Of a stretch of DNA of 64,000 nucleotides, positions 11,188-21,870 are shown piece after piece (position 1 is the stretch's first letter; every line of letters starts with the position of its first letter). Made by a program: the position numbers and the translations under genes. The notes below the pieces were generated by a model that saw only the letters and a list, made by a program, of their open reading frames with translations, had not been told where the DNA came from and made no database searches. The stretch comes from Nectonema munidae (Eukaryota > Nematomorpha > Nectonematoida > Nectonematidae), in contig JAUIRK010000761.1 of NCBI GenBank assembly GCA_030549495.1, positions 1 to 64,000 of the forward strand, in the 5' to 3' direction.

Positions 11188-13035
11188 TCAATGAAAAATT
11201 TGTGGGTAAACTATATTTTTTGTATATAAATTATTGTTGTGATATCCTTGTTGATGTGTTTGATAAACCTGAAATTTAATGGCCTGAAAAGATCTTGCTC
11301 TTGAAAGGGCAACATAAAGTTGTCCATGACTGAAACATGGTTTTCTTAAAAAAATACCAACTTTTTCAAAAGTTTGTCCCTGACTTTTATTGATAGTGAG
11401 TGCATACGACAATCTGAGAGGAAACTGAATACGCTTAATTTGAAAGGGTAGATTTGTATCGTTAGGAGACAGTGAAATTCTAGTAATGAGAACATACTTT
11501 CCACAGTTAACACCAGTAAGAATTTGACATTCAATTGTATTATCCAATAATTTAGTTATTCTAAGACGTGTTCCATTACAGAGACCATCCTTAAGACTAA
11601 GATTTCGAAGAAGCATTAAGATACATCCTACTTTTAAAATGAGTTTTTATTGTGGCATACCAGATGGTGTTAAGGAATTGAGAAATTCCATTGGATAAAG
11701 ATCAATTTTTTCTTGATTATCTGTAACAACAGAGTCAGCACTGTAATATGTTTTTGATTGCCCCGTAATTTGATGTAGTACTTGGTTGTTAATTTCTAAA
11801 GAGTCTTCATTGGTAGGAGTTAAAATGACTTTGTCTGAAACGTTAATACCATCATCATTAAAAACAGAAGCAATGATGTTATCACTTTTAGTTAATACAC
11901 ATTGATTTGGTATCTCAATACAATCTTTGAAAGGATCGTTATAGTTAACAGGTAATTGTCCATTTCCCCGAGAAAGAAGAAATTCTGAAAAGAGGTGGTC
12001 TTGTTGAACCGCCCTCATATTGGTGTGGAGATGAAAGACTTTAACTAATGGCCATATATATGAACTTTTCAAGCATGTTTCAATGATTTGAGCGGGGTTT
12101 CCTCTTTTTACAACTGGTAATGTTGTGTTGCAGATATCTCTAAGCATTTTATCAATGGCTTCAAGGGCGTATTTAGGAATCATGCTTGCTTCGTCAAAAA
12201 TTATAATACCTTGTTTACGGATAAATTCTGCATGTTTACTGTTTGGTTTAATATTACATGTTGAATTATCTAAAACAGGAACAGGTAACTTAAAAACGGA
12301 ATGAACAGTTCCGCCTTTTTCCAATAAAGTGGCAGCAATTCCTGTCCAAGCACAAGTAAAAACATTCAAATTACGACCAATTATTTCTTTAATAATGTAG
12401 TTATATGTGAAAGTCTTACCGGTGCCACCTGGACCATCAATAAAGAAAACTTTAGCTGAAGATTTGTCATTTTTTTCTAATGAACCAATTACTGAATCAG
12501 CAACAGAAATCTGTTCAGGGTTAAGCATATTTCTGAAATTAGAAGCTTCTTCTCTAGCTTGTTAGATATTGGGTGGATCTTCAATTAATGTTTCTTTCAA
12601 TTCTGGAAGTCCAAAATCAATAAGTGTTTTACCAAATTGTTCGAGAATACTTTGAATTTCTGCAAGTGCAGATTGTTCAGCTTTAAAATCCGACTCATAC
12701 TGGAGATAATCCTCTATCATATCGTAACGAAAGGTTTACCACAAATGAGAAGGATTACTTGGCTCACCATGAATTAAAATAAAAGAAAATGAAGTTCTTA
12801 TTTGTGAAGGAGATGCCGTTTCAACTAATTCTGTGATTGTGCGAACCCACAAACTGTTATCTATATTCTCTATCCTATGATAATCCTCTATCATATCGTA
12901 ACAAAAGGTTTGCCACAAATGAGAAGGATTACTTGGCTCACCATGAATTAAAATAAAAGAAAATGAAGTTGTTATTTGTGAAGGAGATGCCGTTTCAACT
13001 AATTCTGTGATTGTGCGAACCCACAAACTGTCATC
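11188..13035 (-). pseudogene. Helitron Rep-helicase, C-terminal fragment (copy A)
   Basis: Pif1-like SF1B helicase part of a Helitron protein. Visible motifs are GPGGTGKTF (Walker A, near 12430), IIFDEASM (Walker B), NMRA, LTINKSQGQTF and GQLYVALSRARS near the C-terminus. Compared with copy C, the GGDFRQ motif block of about 51 bp is missing in frame between LRDICN and LPVVKRGN. There are in-frame stops near 12564 and 11640, and a 174-bp coding stretch is duplicated near the 5' break. The zinc-finger and Rep domains are missing. It is non-functional. Confidence 0.85.
12706..13035 (-). repeat. 174-bp tandem duplication inside Helitron A coding region
   Basis: The segment coding SLWVRTITELVETASPSQI through GEPSNPSHLWQTF is present twice head to tail (anchor ATAATCCTCTATCATATCGT at about 12706 and 12880). 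The copies differ at few positions, so the duplication is younger than the divergence between Helitron copies. Confidence 0.8.
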
Positions 13036-13040
13036 TATAT

Positions 13041-13538
13041 TCTATATTATAATAAGCAAGTGTGTGTCTGTGTCTGTCGCTGGAAGCATTCTGATTGGTT
13101 GAATTTATTTATATGTATGTTTTATGTGTATTTTTATATGGTGTGATGAGTTTGTATGTGTGTTTGTCGCTTGAAGCATTCTGATTGGTTGAAATTATTA
13201 TATGTGTGATGAGTTTATATATCTGTAGTGTGAGTGTCGCTTGAAGCATTCTGATTGGTTGAAATATCTTTTGTATGTATTTTTATATGGTGTAATAGAA
13301 AAATACACAGAAAAGATACAAATATTCTAAAAACTCATCACCATACCATATAACACTATTAGCAACTCAAAATACACACTACCAAGAATCCTATTGTTCG
13401 AGCGCAGCCTAAACAAAAAAAACTAGCCGGTCCCGTGGTCGTTTCTAGCGAAGCGAATTTGAATTAGCAACTCAATATACACACTACCCAGAATCCTATG
13501 TTTCGAGCGAAGCGAGAAACGACCACGGGACCGGCTAG
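13041..13538 (+). mobile_element. Short non-autonomous Helitron N1
   Basis: Begins TCTATATTATAATAAGC (13041) and ends GGGACCGGCTAG (CTAG 13535-13538), about 498 bp. It has three subterminal GCATTCTGATTGGTTGAAA-type repeats in the 5' half, an ATAGAAAAATACACAGAAAA block, and the 116-bp inverted CTAG module at 13423-13538. It has no coding capacity. Confidence 0.8.
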
Positions 13539-13793
13539 TTTTTTTTTGTTTAGGCTACGCTCGAAACATAGGATTCTTGGTAGTGTGTATTTTGATTTGC
13601 TAATAGTGTTATATGGTGTGGTGGTCAGTTTTTAGAATAATTGTATCTTTTCTGTGTATTTTTCTATTACACCATATAAAAATACATATAAAACATATTT
13701 CAACCAATCAGAATGATTCAAGCAACTCAAAATACACATTACCCAGAATCCTATGTTTCGAGCGAAGCGAGAAACGACCACGGGACCGGCTAG
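13539..13793. repeat. Helitron internal/terminal fragment
   Basis: Minus-oriented subterminal sequence (TTTGTTTAGGCTACGCTCG...CTATTACACCATATAAAA...CCAATCAGAATG) fused to a plus-oriented 3' end whose CTAG lies at 13790-13793. It reads as a rearranged joint between two Helitron copies. Confidence 0.65.
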
Positions 13794-13805
13794 TCTATCT
13801 ATCTA

Positions 13806-14230
13806 TCTATATTATAATAAGCTAGCGTCTGTCTGTGTGTGTGTCTGTCTGTCGCTGGAAGCATTCTCATTGGTTGAAATTATTTATATATGTTTTGTGT
13901 GTATTTTTATATAGTGTGATGAGTTTATATGTGTGTGTGTCGCATGAAGTATTCTGATTGGTTGAAATTATTATGTTTTATGTGTATTTTTATATGTGTG
14001 ATGAGTTCATATAACTAGTGTGAGTGTCGCTTAAATCATTCTGATTGGTCGAAATATCTTTTGTATATTTTGTATGTATTTTTATATGGTGTAATAGAAA
14101 AATACACAGAAAAGATACAACTATGCTAAAAAATCACCGCCACACCATATAACACTATTAGCAACTCAAAATACACATTACCCAGAATCCTATGTTTCGA
14201 GCGAAGCGAGAAACGACCACGGCACCGGCT
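13806..14230 (+). mobile_element. Short non-autonomous Helitron N2
   Basis: Starts TCTATATTATAATAAGCTAG right after a (TCTA)n run that follows the CTAG end of the previous copy, so the two lie almost directly in tandem. It carries three GATTGG repeats and ends CACGGCACCGGCT, where repeat family R1 begins. Non-coding. Confidence 0.75.
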
Positions 14231-14938
14231 GAGATATTCCATTTATAGACGAAAATATTTAACGTTACGGATATATGAAAAAGTTACAATTTCGTACAAC
14301 CGTGGCTTTGCACAGTATAATATATCCTATTTTTAACTTATTATTTTCAAGCGATTTGGAGGACGTGTGTTTTTTTCGAAAATTTCATATTTATCCCATA
14401 GCTAAATATAATTTAATAGGTCATTCTAACATAACTTTTGAAGCTGATTCCAACAGTGCAATGATTTTTCCATATCTAATATCGTTCGCGATCCACCGGT
14501 ACCTGTAAACGGCGAAAAAATTAAAACTTACCAAATTTTTCATATAATAGGTCTTTTCTGACTTAATAAAGTACGATTTATCGGAATCCGTTTATAGAAT
14601 TGTCATATCTAGTGTGTTTTGAAACACGAGTTTGACAAATCCCAAAAAATCTTTTTTTCATTTTTAAAATTAACTTTTTAAAGCGGATTCTAGATCTATT
14701 TAATGCGTAGATTACGAATCTGTAATAAGATTTTGAATATCTCTTATAATTACCAAGTTATAAAAGATTTAACTTTTGTACTAAAAAACCTTTGGCTCTT
14801 AAAATCCAAATAATAAGCCGAATCAATTGTTAATTGCCATCATTCAAAAGATCTCGTGGAGACGAACATTTTGATACTCACTATTATGGATTTGGACTTG
14901 TAATTCAAAAGTTATAGCCGATCTTAATTATAAAATTA
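14231..14938 (+). repeat. Dispersed repeat R1, copy 1
   Basis: GAGATATTCC-start block of about 300 bp with CGAAAATATTTAACGT, CTATTTTTAACTTATTATTT, ACTTTTGAAGCTGATTCCA and CCACCGGTACCTG, found again at 20183-20480 with the same order. The following part has GCGTAGATTACGAATCTGTA, also seen at about 19933. No coding frame of note; the 77-codon frame at 14275-14508 is a by-product. Confidence 0.65.
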
Positions 14939-15416
14939 CTAGCCGGTCCCGTGGTCGTTTCTCGCTGCGCTGGAAACATAGGATTCTTGGCAGTGTGTAT
15001 ATTGAGTTGCTAATTTAAATTCGCTTCGCTCGAAACGACCACGGGACCGGCTAGTTTTTTTTGTTTAGGCTGCGCTCGAACAATGGGATTCTGGGTAATG
15101 TGTATTTTGAGTTGCTAATAGTGTTATATGGCATGGTGGTCAGTTTTTAGCATAGTTGTATCTTTTCTGTGTATTTTTCTATTACACCATATAAAATACA
15201 TACAAAAGGTATTTCAACCAATCAGAATGCTTCAAACACATATATACACAAAACATATATAAATAATTTCAACCAATCAAAATGCTTCAAGTGACAAACA
15301 CACATACAAACTCATCACACCATATAAAAACACACACAAAACATATATAAATAATTTCAACCAATCAAAATGCTTCCAGCGACAGACAGACAGACGCTAG
15401 CTTATTATAATATAGA
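14939..15416 (-). mobile_element. Short non-autonomous Helitron in a clean A/T target site
   Basis: On the minus strand it begins TCTATATTATAATAAGCTAG at 15416 and ends CTAG at 14942-14939. It is preceded by A and followed by T, the canonical Helitron insertion site with no duplication. It has four CCAAT-type subterminal repeats and the 116-bp module (14939-15054). 478 bp, non-coding. Confidence 0.8.
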
Positions 15417-15479
15417 TATTTCGTATATCTCCTTAAGAATGACTTTCAAAGATTTCGTATATACTTCTAATACTATTCG

Positions 15480-15780
15480 TATATACTATCGTTAAAATAC
15501 TATTCGTGTATATCTTTGTTAATAGCTTAGAATGACTTTCAAAGGCTTTCTATAGGCTTCCTATATACTTCTAATACCATTCGTATATACTTCTAATACA
15601 ATTTTTGGGTACGTAATTGATTGGTATAATATATATTCGTAACTATCGTTAAAATACCATTCGTATATCTTTGTTAATAGCTTAGAATGACTTTCAAAGG
15701 CTTTCTATAGGCTTCCTATATACTTCTAATACCATTCGTATATAAATTCTAATACAATTTTTGTGTACGTTATTGATTAT
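15480..15780 (+). repeat. Two-copy tandem repeat, 155-bp unit
   Basis: The block TATCTTTGTTAATAGCTTAG and what follows starts at 15511 and again at 15666 with few differences. A shorter partial unit lies at 15418-15480. No coding meaning seen. Confidence 0.75.
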
Positions 15781-16214
15781 TCCCCTGAGAACTAAAAAAA
15801 TATCAAAATGGTAATAAATTTTTTTTTGACATAGACCGACAGGAAATGTCTTATACTTCAATTTCCTGACTATATTTGGACTATAAATGCCCAAACATGT
15901 TCAGAATCACGATCGCCTTTTCAAATGGCTATAACTCAGAAAGTAAATGTAAAAGTTTTAATTTTATCTGATGGTTAAGGTTAGCCTTCTTTACCCTCGG
16001 CACTTCGGTCCTGATTAGGTCAGCGGTTTGCGAGTAATATCCCAAAAACACCGGAAAGTTCGTTATTGATTCGGGAAAATTTGTGGTTATTATCCTGATT
16101 AAGGTATATTCACTAACCCTAAAATTAATTTCATTTTTGTAATTCATTATTAATTTTTACTTTTAAACTGAACTTTAAAAAGGCGAGTAAATTGCTCATA
16201 CATATTTACTTGAA

Positions 16215-16370
16215 CATTCACACAAATTTATAAAGACATCTTCATTATAACACTGTAAATATATATACTATATGTGTCATGAACCTAAAGTTAATATCAT
16301 TCATACCAATTTATCAAGACATCTTCATTATACATACTATGTATGTGTTTAACCTAAAGCAATCTCTTTA
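16215..16370 (+). repeat. Two-copy tandem repeat, ~83-bp unit
   Basis: AATTTATAAAGACATCTTCA at about 16225 and AATTTATCAAGACATCTTCA at about 16308, each followed by an AACCTAAAG-type block. Confidence 0.6.
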
Positions 16371-16447
16371 CGATCAGCACCAATAATCCCTCTCAACACT
16401 CAGCAAGCAAGACACTCCACGCTTTCATTTTACATCATAGAATATAT

Positions 16448-16505
16448 CTGAAGAAGGTGATAGTGACCGAAATATTATTGCCGGTATTTTGTTAAATAAA
16501 AGATT
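16448..16505 (+). other. GAAGG...GACCGAAA hairpin motif of a retroelement 3' end
   Basis: CTGAAGAAGGTGATAGTGAC followed by CGAAATATT and, downstream, TTAAATAAAAG. The pattern C-T-G-A-N-G-A, short helix, G-A-A-A is shared by 3' ends of several retroelements and resembles a hammerhead ribozyme core. The helices are only partly formed here. This is a pattern match, not a demonstrated ribozyme. Confidence 0.3.
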
Positions 16506-16829
16506 TACTCAACCTTTTCAATTTATTTTCTTTACAACTTTTATTTATTTATGAAGACTCAGCGCCATTTTATCTACATTCACACATTTAGCTTGTTTTT
16601 TAAAAAATGTGAAATAATATTATTCCAGAAGTGGTTGTTTTAATTAATGTCAAGTTATAAAATTCCCAATACTGTGAATATAATAAAATTTAATGATGAT
16701 AATTTTTTTACAACCTTAAACTATCTCTCTTCCAGATATATTCATTACAATTGTCGTCCCTTATTTTTACAGCCAGCTAATCATATGTAGTTTTAATAAA
16801 GTATATGCAACTAAATTAGTGGGGTGGTG

Positions 16830-16947
16830 GTCATATTTTTTTATCTTTGTTAAAACTTATACTGATTCTACTGTTATATTAATACATGTTGTATATATTG
16901 TGTCTTATTGATGTATGTATGTAAAATAAATTCTCCTTCTTCTTCTA
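16830..16947 (+). repeat. LINE 3'-end scrap with TTC tail
   Basis: ATGTATGTAAAATAAATTCT followed by CCTTCTTCTTCT (to about 16946) resembles the LINE 3' tail at 1160-1183. No coding sequence remains. Confidence 0.4.
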
Positions 16948-17031
16948 TACAAGTTTAAATATCGTATGTGCTATGCAGATTAGATGTTAGTATAATATAA
17001 AATTAGTTAGTAATATAAAATGGAAAATTAA

Positions 17032-17274
17032 GGCGGCAAAGTTTGTTAAATTTTGGATTGCACAAAGGCAGACTTTATCAAAAAATGAAAATTGTAATGA
17101 ATGGGTTGAAGAAGAAAAGAAAACAAAGTTGAAGGGGACGTAATTGCCTTCAACTGTGCTTTCTTTTATAACAAATATTTTTTTGACAAAGTTTGCATTT
17201 GTGCAATCAAAAATTCAATAAATACTTTTAGTTGGCGTTTTAATTTGTTTTTATAATGTTATTCGTTCGCCGCT
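17032..17274. mobile_element. Foldback MITE flanked by TTAA
   Basis: TTAA at 17028-17031 and 17275-17278 bounds a 243-bp sequence that folds on itself. The outer ends are GGCGGCAAAG versus AGCGGCGAAC. Then come GGATTGCACAAAGGCAGACT opposite TGATTGCACAAATGCAAACT, and an inner helix AAGTTGAAGG opposite CCTTCAACTG. No coding frame. The TTAA flanks suggest a piggyBac-like mobiliser, but the ends lack the usual CCC, so the family is uncertain. Confidence 0.6.
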
Positions 17275-17742
17275 TTAAGTGCTTCATCTACTCTGTGTAT
17301 GACCAAATATATTTTGGTGAATGAAAACATAGGCTAGCAGTTAACAATAAGTTATCAGTTAATAAGTTATCAGTTTCACAACCCTCACTAGTAGCTCGAA
17401 ACAAGCTACTCAATTATGCGTTCCACATCGAAAAACAAGACGCTACCTTCCCTTCACTAAAAGAAACAGGCATACTTCATTGGTATGTAGTCGAATCGTG
17501 AAAAAAAGATTTATAATAAATGCTATTATTATAATAATCAAATTATCAATTATTATTTACCACAGGCGGCACATCTAAGGTATTAAACAATCTGCTTCTC
17601 AGTTCGTTTGTAAAGATAAAGCAGTTGATAAACAGCGTATTTAGAAGCCACTAGATCAAAGTGATGCGTTTTGGCGCCAATTTAGAGTTTTCGATCTCAT
17701 TTTGCCGCCAGCTCAGCCTAAAATACGGTGCCTGCGTACGTG

Positions 17743-17750
17743 TATATAAA
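17743..17750 (+). promoter_or_regulatory. TATA box of the secreted-protein gene
   Basis: TATATAAA lies 41 bp upstream of the chosen ATG (17791), leaving room for a start site near 17773-17780 and a very short leader. A GC-richer patch with TTTTGGCGCCAA lies just upstream (about 17668-17680). Confidence 0.5.
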
Positions 17751-17790
17751 CAAAAGTCTTGCAACTCGTCCCAAAAAAGACTGAAACGTG

Positions 17791-19147
17791 ATGATACTTC
17801 TTTTACTTCTTTTTCTCTTTGCTAAAAAAAACTCGATTGACTTTGGAGACGTACAAACTTCTAATGAGTTGACTAAACTCTGCATGAAAGAATGGCACAT
17901 AAAAATATTGTACAATGGAAAAGCAACACAATACCTGGTCTCACACAAGGACAAAAAATGGTATTCTTTTAATTATATTTTATTGCAGATTATCCACATT
18001 TTCATATGATAAGAATTTTCAGGCAAAGTTAGACTAAATTGTTGTAAATGAAAATAAAACATTCATAAACAAAAAGGAGTAGGAAAAATCAGTAACACAA
18101 ATGCAGCATCTTTGTCGGCAGTCGTTATGATTCCTGGGCTCTATTTTCTGAGATTGTCCAGGGTCTTTTGTTTTGAAGTGAGGTAGATTTATTTTAGAGT
18201 TTGTAATAAATTTGAGAATATTGACCTGATTTAAACGAATCTCTTTTTGTTATAAAAATGATGCAATACTTTTCTTCCTAATATATTTTTAATACTCGTT
18301 TTGTTTGTTTACAATGGAACATCCTAATTTTTATGCCAAAACATTTATATCCAAATTTCTTAACTATCATATGATAGATTTACAAAATTTTGTACAAACA
18401 TAATTATTTAATTATTGACTATTATCCCTAACATGTGCAATTATAATTTCTAACTTAATAATTTAGTAAAAGTAATGATATTTTTGCGTTTTAAGCTTTG
18501 TGATCTGCAAACTGAGTCACTACGGTCACCTAACGGCAGAGAAGCATTGCTGCTCCTTCTATTCTCCACGAAAGGACGAACACGACGAAGAGCCCTTCTT
18601 CTGCAAAAGTATTCTCAAGTGTTGTTCTGGAATCCCTTTACTTCACTTCAACAAAAACTTCTGCAACCCCAAAAGCATCACTGACAAACTCCTGATCAAG
18701 TATTTGCCTAGAAAGTGCCCTACTGAGAGTTTTCCAGGCACAGTGAATGCTAGTTGCGTTTTGAAGCAAAGTAATTTCAACTTTCAAATGAATTTTTTGC
18801 AGACAACTAGATACTCGCCTCTTCAAATTACAGGCTTTATCATGTCCACAGATTTTAAACTTTCAGGAGAGACAGTAACGATTGAAGTGCTTAAGTTTGG
18901 GTTGGACATAGCGATTACAGAAGAAGAGAGCATTTGTGTGGGCAAAACCACGATTCCTGTCAAGAAAGTGGTGATCAAGCACAAAGTAGATACTCTCTCC
19001 TTTACCAAAACGGCCATACAAGGCAAAAAGTGTCCTATACGAGCTGCTTTGAAAATTAACGCAGAGAATTTGATTGGACGCTCTGTTCGCTTTGATGTTG
19101 GCGCAGGACTCAAAAGTTGTTGTAACATTCTTAGAACGGTTTCCTAA
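17791..19147 (+). CDS. Secreted cysteine-rich protein, two exons (uncharacterised)
   Basis: Proposed gene model: exon 1 is 17791-17960 and exon 2 is 18496-19147, joined across an intron with GTATTC at its start and TTTTAAG at its end. The junction keeps the frame (TG plus C makes Cys) and gives about 273 residues. It starts at the ATG at 17791, which gives MILLLLLFLFAKK, a short signal peptide. The mature part is rich in Cys, with CC pairs (HCCSFY, KCCSGI, SCCNIL) and basic residues, so disulfide-bonded and extracellular is likely. The C-terminal half (from about residue 140) looks like a beta-rich domain (ITGFIMSTDFKLSGETVTIE, KKVVIKHKV). I do not recognise the family. A TATA box precedes it and AATAAA lies at 19242-19247. 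It has no breaks and its composition is richer in G+C than the flanks, as expected for a living host gene. Confidence 0.65.
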
Positions 19148-19241
19148 AGAATGCTTGTTGCTATAAAAAATAGAGGCACACAAATGCTCATCTTATTTGG
19201 ACATTGTCTAAGTTAAAGTTTAGTGCTTCATTTTTAGTTCA

Positions 19242-19247
19242 AATAAA
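19242..19247 (+). terminator. Polyadenylation signal AATAAA
   Basis: AATAAA 95 bases after the stop codon of the secreted-protein gene. Confidence 0.5.
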
Positions 19248-19279
19248 TTTGTGAATACTTTGCTGTGCTGTTGATAAAT

Positions 19280-20182
19280 TTGGTTAACTTAATTTTAATA
19301 GTGAGCTTTACAATGTATATAAAGGGTAGAAAAATGATATTTTTTACCGAAGGTTTTCAATTCACAATAATTATCTAAATCATTGACAAGATAACTCTTT
19401 ACAAAATACATTATTAACTGGGCCAATTTTCTGCTTACTTATATTGCATGAGTTAAAACATGAAAATAAATTTAATGAAACAAGAATAATTTAATCTTAT
19501 AAATGTCTATCCAGTTTTATAATTTTTTATAAACAAAGAACAACAGGACAAATTAAAAATTTAAAAATTAAAAATTAGAATCTTTAGAAATAGAAAAATT
19601 AGTTTTATCCTATTCAAAAAAGTCTTAAATTATATTTTTCATATTACTAAAACAATATGAACACTTTGAAGTGAAGGAATTTTTATTTTACAATTAAACA
19701 ATTATTCTTATAAATTATTTGCCTGAAAAATGCCAAAAAGTCAAAATTTTGCAACATGAAACAAAAAACTAGTGAATATGATAGAGAGTACTGTTATTAA
19801 GAACAATGTTAAGTTACAGAAAGATTGACTTGTAGTTTTATCCTGGCAGTTATAGTAAATTTTAAAAAGTTGAACTGAAAATTTTCAATCTTCTGTCGAT
19901 AATTTATTAGTTGTTTTTAGCTCAATTTTTTGCGTAGATTCTAAATCTGTAATCAGAATTTGAATATCTCACATAAATACGGAGTTAATTTAAGAAGTTC
20001 ATTAAAAAAATGAAAATTTTCAAAAATTCGTAAAGTAGTAAAAATTTAATTATTTAAATTGAAACTCTAATTATAAGTAAAATCGGACATTCTATTTCAG
20101 AATCTGAAATTAGATTTTGCATATCACTTATAGTTTTCGAAAATTCCATATTTAGAAAATTTTAATTAATATCTATTATACT
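19280..20182. other. AT-rich intergenic sequence with R1-related pieces
   Basis: No gene recognised. TGCGTAGATTCTAAATCTGT near 19932 and AGATTTTGCATATCAC near 20111 are related to parts of R1 copy 1 (14690-14760). Confidence 0.45.
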
Positions 20183-20480
20183 TTTCGAGATATTCCACGA
20201 CGAAAATATTTAACGTAACGGATATAGGAAAAATTACATTTTCGCATATCCGACGCTTTGCGCAGTATAAAATATCCTATTTTTAACTTATTATTTTCAA
20301 GCGATTTAGAGGACAATGGTTTTTTCGAATATTTCATATTTAACTTATAGCTAATTATAATTTGATAGGGCTAACATAACTTTTGAAGCTGATTCCAGCG
20401 GGGCAATGATTTTTCCATATCTAATATCGTTCCCGAACCACCGGTACCTGAAAACGGCGAAAAAATTAAACCATTCCAAA
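20183..20480 (+). repeat. Dispersed repeat R1, copy 2
   Basis: Shares with 14231-14530 the ordered blocks GAGATATTCC, CGAAAATATTTAACGT, CTATTTTTAACTTATTATTT, ACTTTTGAAGCTGATTCCA, TTTTTCCATATCTAATATCG and CCACCGGTACCTG. By eye most bases agree. The matching order across about 300 bp rules out chance. No terminal repeats were recognised. Confidence 0.75.
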
Positions 20481-20635
20481 TTTATCAAAATCACAAAATG
20501 CACTAATTTTTCCTATTGTTTTCAATTTTTTGTTTAAAATATGAATACCCTTGTTTGTGTTATATGTTAACCTTCATTTTTTACTAACAATTAAATTTTT
20601 TTATTTTTCTCATTTTCCCTAACAGATCTTGCATA

Positions 20636-21870
20636 ATGTCAATTAATAAAGAAAAAGTTTTCGGAAGATTATCTTTAGTGAAGATTTACTTTGATTCAAA
20701 AAAATAATGTAGATCTCCCACAGTGTGTTATTTGTTTTCGCGTTCTGGGAAATGATTCATTGAAGCCTTCAAAATTACAACTTCACCTGAGGAGATGCGA
20801 TCCTTTGTATGCAAGCAAGGAAAATGATTTCTTCAAGAGGAAAGCTGGTGACTTAAAGAGACAAAAACTTGATGCGACTGGTAGCTTTCAAGAGAAGAGA
20901 GGGAACATAGTTGAAGCATCATACTGAGTGGCTTACTTAGTAGCCCGAAAAAAAAGCACATACAATTGCTGAAGAATTGATTCTACCTTGTGCAAAAGAA
21001 ATGGTTCATTTGGTTATTGGAAAAGAAGCAGCACAGAAACTGTTTGATATACCTATTTCGAATAATACGATCCAGCGAAGAACCAGCGACATGTCGGTTG
21101 ATGTGAAAGAACAAATTATTGAAGAGATAAAAACATCCTCCATTTTTGCTATACAGGTCGATGAATCCACTGATGTGTCAGTGGCATGCCAGCTCTTGGT
21201 TTACTGCCGATACCTGTTCAGAGGCACAATCAAAGGGGAATTCCTTTGTTGTAAAAATCTTGAAACGTCAGGTACGGCCACTGATGTGATTAATGCTGTA
21301 TCATCGTTTTTCGACCAGCATTGAGTTGGAATAATCTTGTTGGAATCACAACTGATGGAGCTCCAACTATGCTTGGGGCGAGGTCAGGTTTCCAGGCAAA
21401 AGTAAAATCCAACGCACCAAATGCAGTTGGTGTGCACTCCTTCATTCATCGGGAGGCTCTCGCTTCTAAATCACTTCCTCCTGGGATTCTTTGAATGTTC
21501 AAAGGTATTGTCAAGGTCTTGGACTATGTTAAAATCTCTGCCCTCACCACGAGACTGTTCCAGCAACTGTGTCATGACATGGAATCCAAACATATTTCTT
21601 TGCTCTTTTATACATCGGTCAGATGGTCGTCTGTAGGAAGATTTTTGTCCCGCTTCTTTTCTCTTCGCGAAAACGTTGAAATGTTTCTTGCCTTATAGAA
21701 AAAATATGAGCTGTTGGATATATTGAAATCTGAACACTTTGAGCTCCGCCTGGCTTATCTTGTAGACGTATTTCAAATAATGAACCAGGTGAACTTAAAA
21801 CTCGAAGGAAAAGTATGCTCAACAACTGTGTCTCAATACTAGCATTTTTGGCAAAATTGAAGATCTATAA
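20636..21870 (+). pseudogene. hAT transposase (SCAND3/ZBED5-like), interrupted
   Basis: Coding pieces in shifting frames follow the order of vertebrate-annotated SCAND3/ZBED5-like hAT transposases. There is a BED-type finger (PQCVICFRVLGNDS...SKLQLHLRRC, 20700-20800), then FFKRKAGDLKRQKLDATGSF, VEASY, the segment LPCAKEMVHLVIGKEAAQKL, then TIQRRTSDMSVDVKEQIIEE, FAIQVDESTDVSVACQLLVY with a catalytic Asp, then DGAPTM-like, HREALAS-like and VRWSSVGRFLSRFF pieces. At 21870 it is cut by a second hAT, and its continuation (KNSEFRKIYDVPVF) resumes at 26139. The hATC domain is not found after that. A polypyrimidine tract and AACAG acceptor end at 20625. At least four stops or shifts make it dead. Confidence 0.75.

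Larger units (their letters stand above)
10352..13040 (-). mobile_element. Helitron copy A, 5'-truncated
   Basis: On the minus strand the element ends at CTAG (10352-10355) after the 116-bp terminal module (10352-10467) and a 3' untranslated region that matches copies B and C. It keeps only the C-terminal third of the Rep-helicase. Its 5' side stops at 13040, where a short plus-strand Helitron beginning TCTATATTATAATAAGC abuts it. The Rep nuclease domain and the 5' terminus are absent, so it cannot move by itself. Confidence 0.8.

Noticed and set aside
18638-19183. Three minus-strand frames over the secreted-protein gene (18638-18826, 18823-19128, 18863-19183)
   Set aside because: They overlap each other and the better supported plus-strand exon, and lack start context and splice partners.
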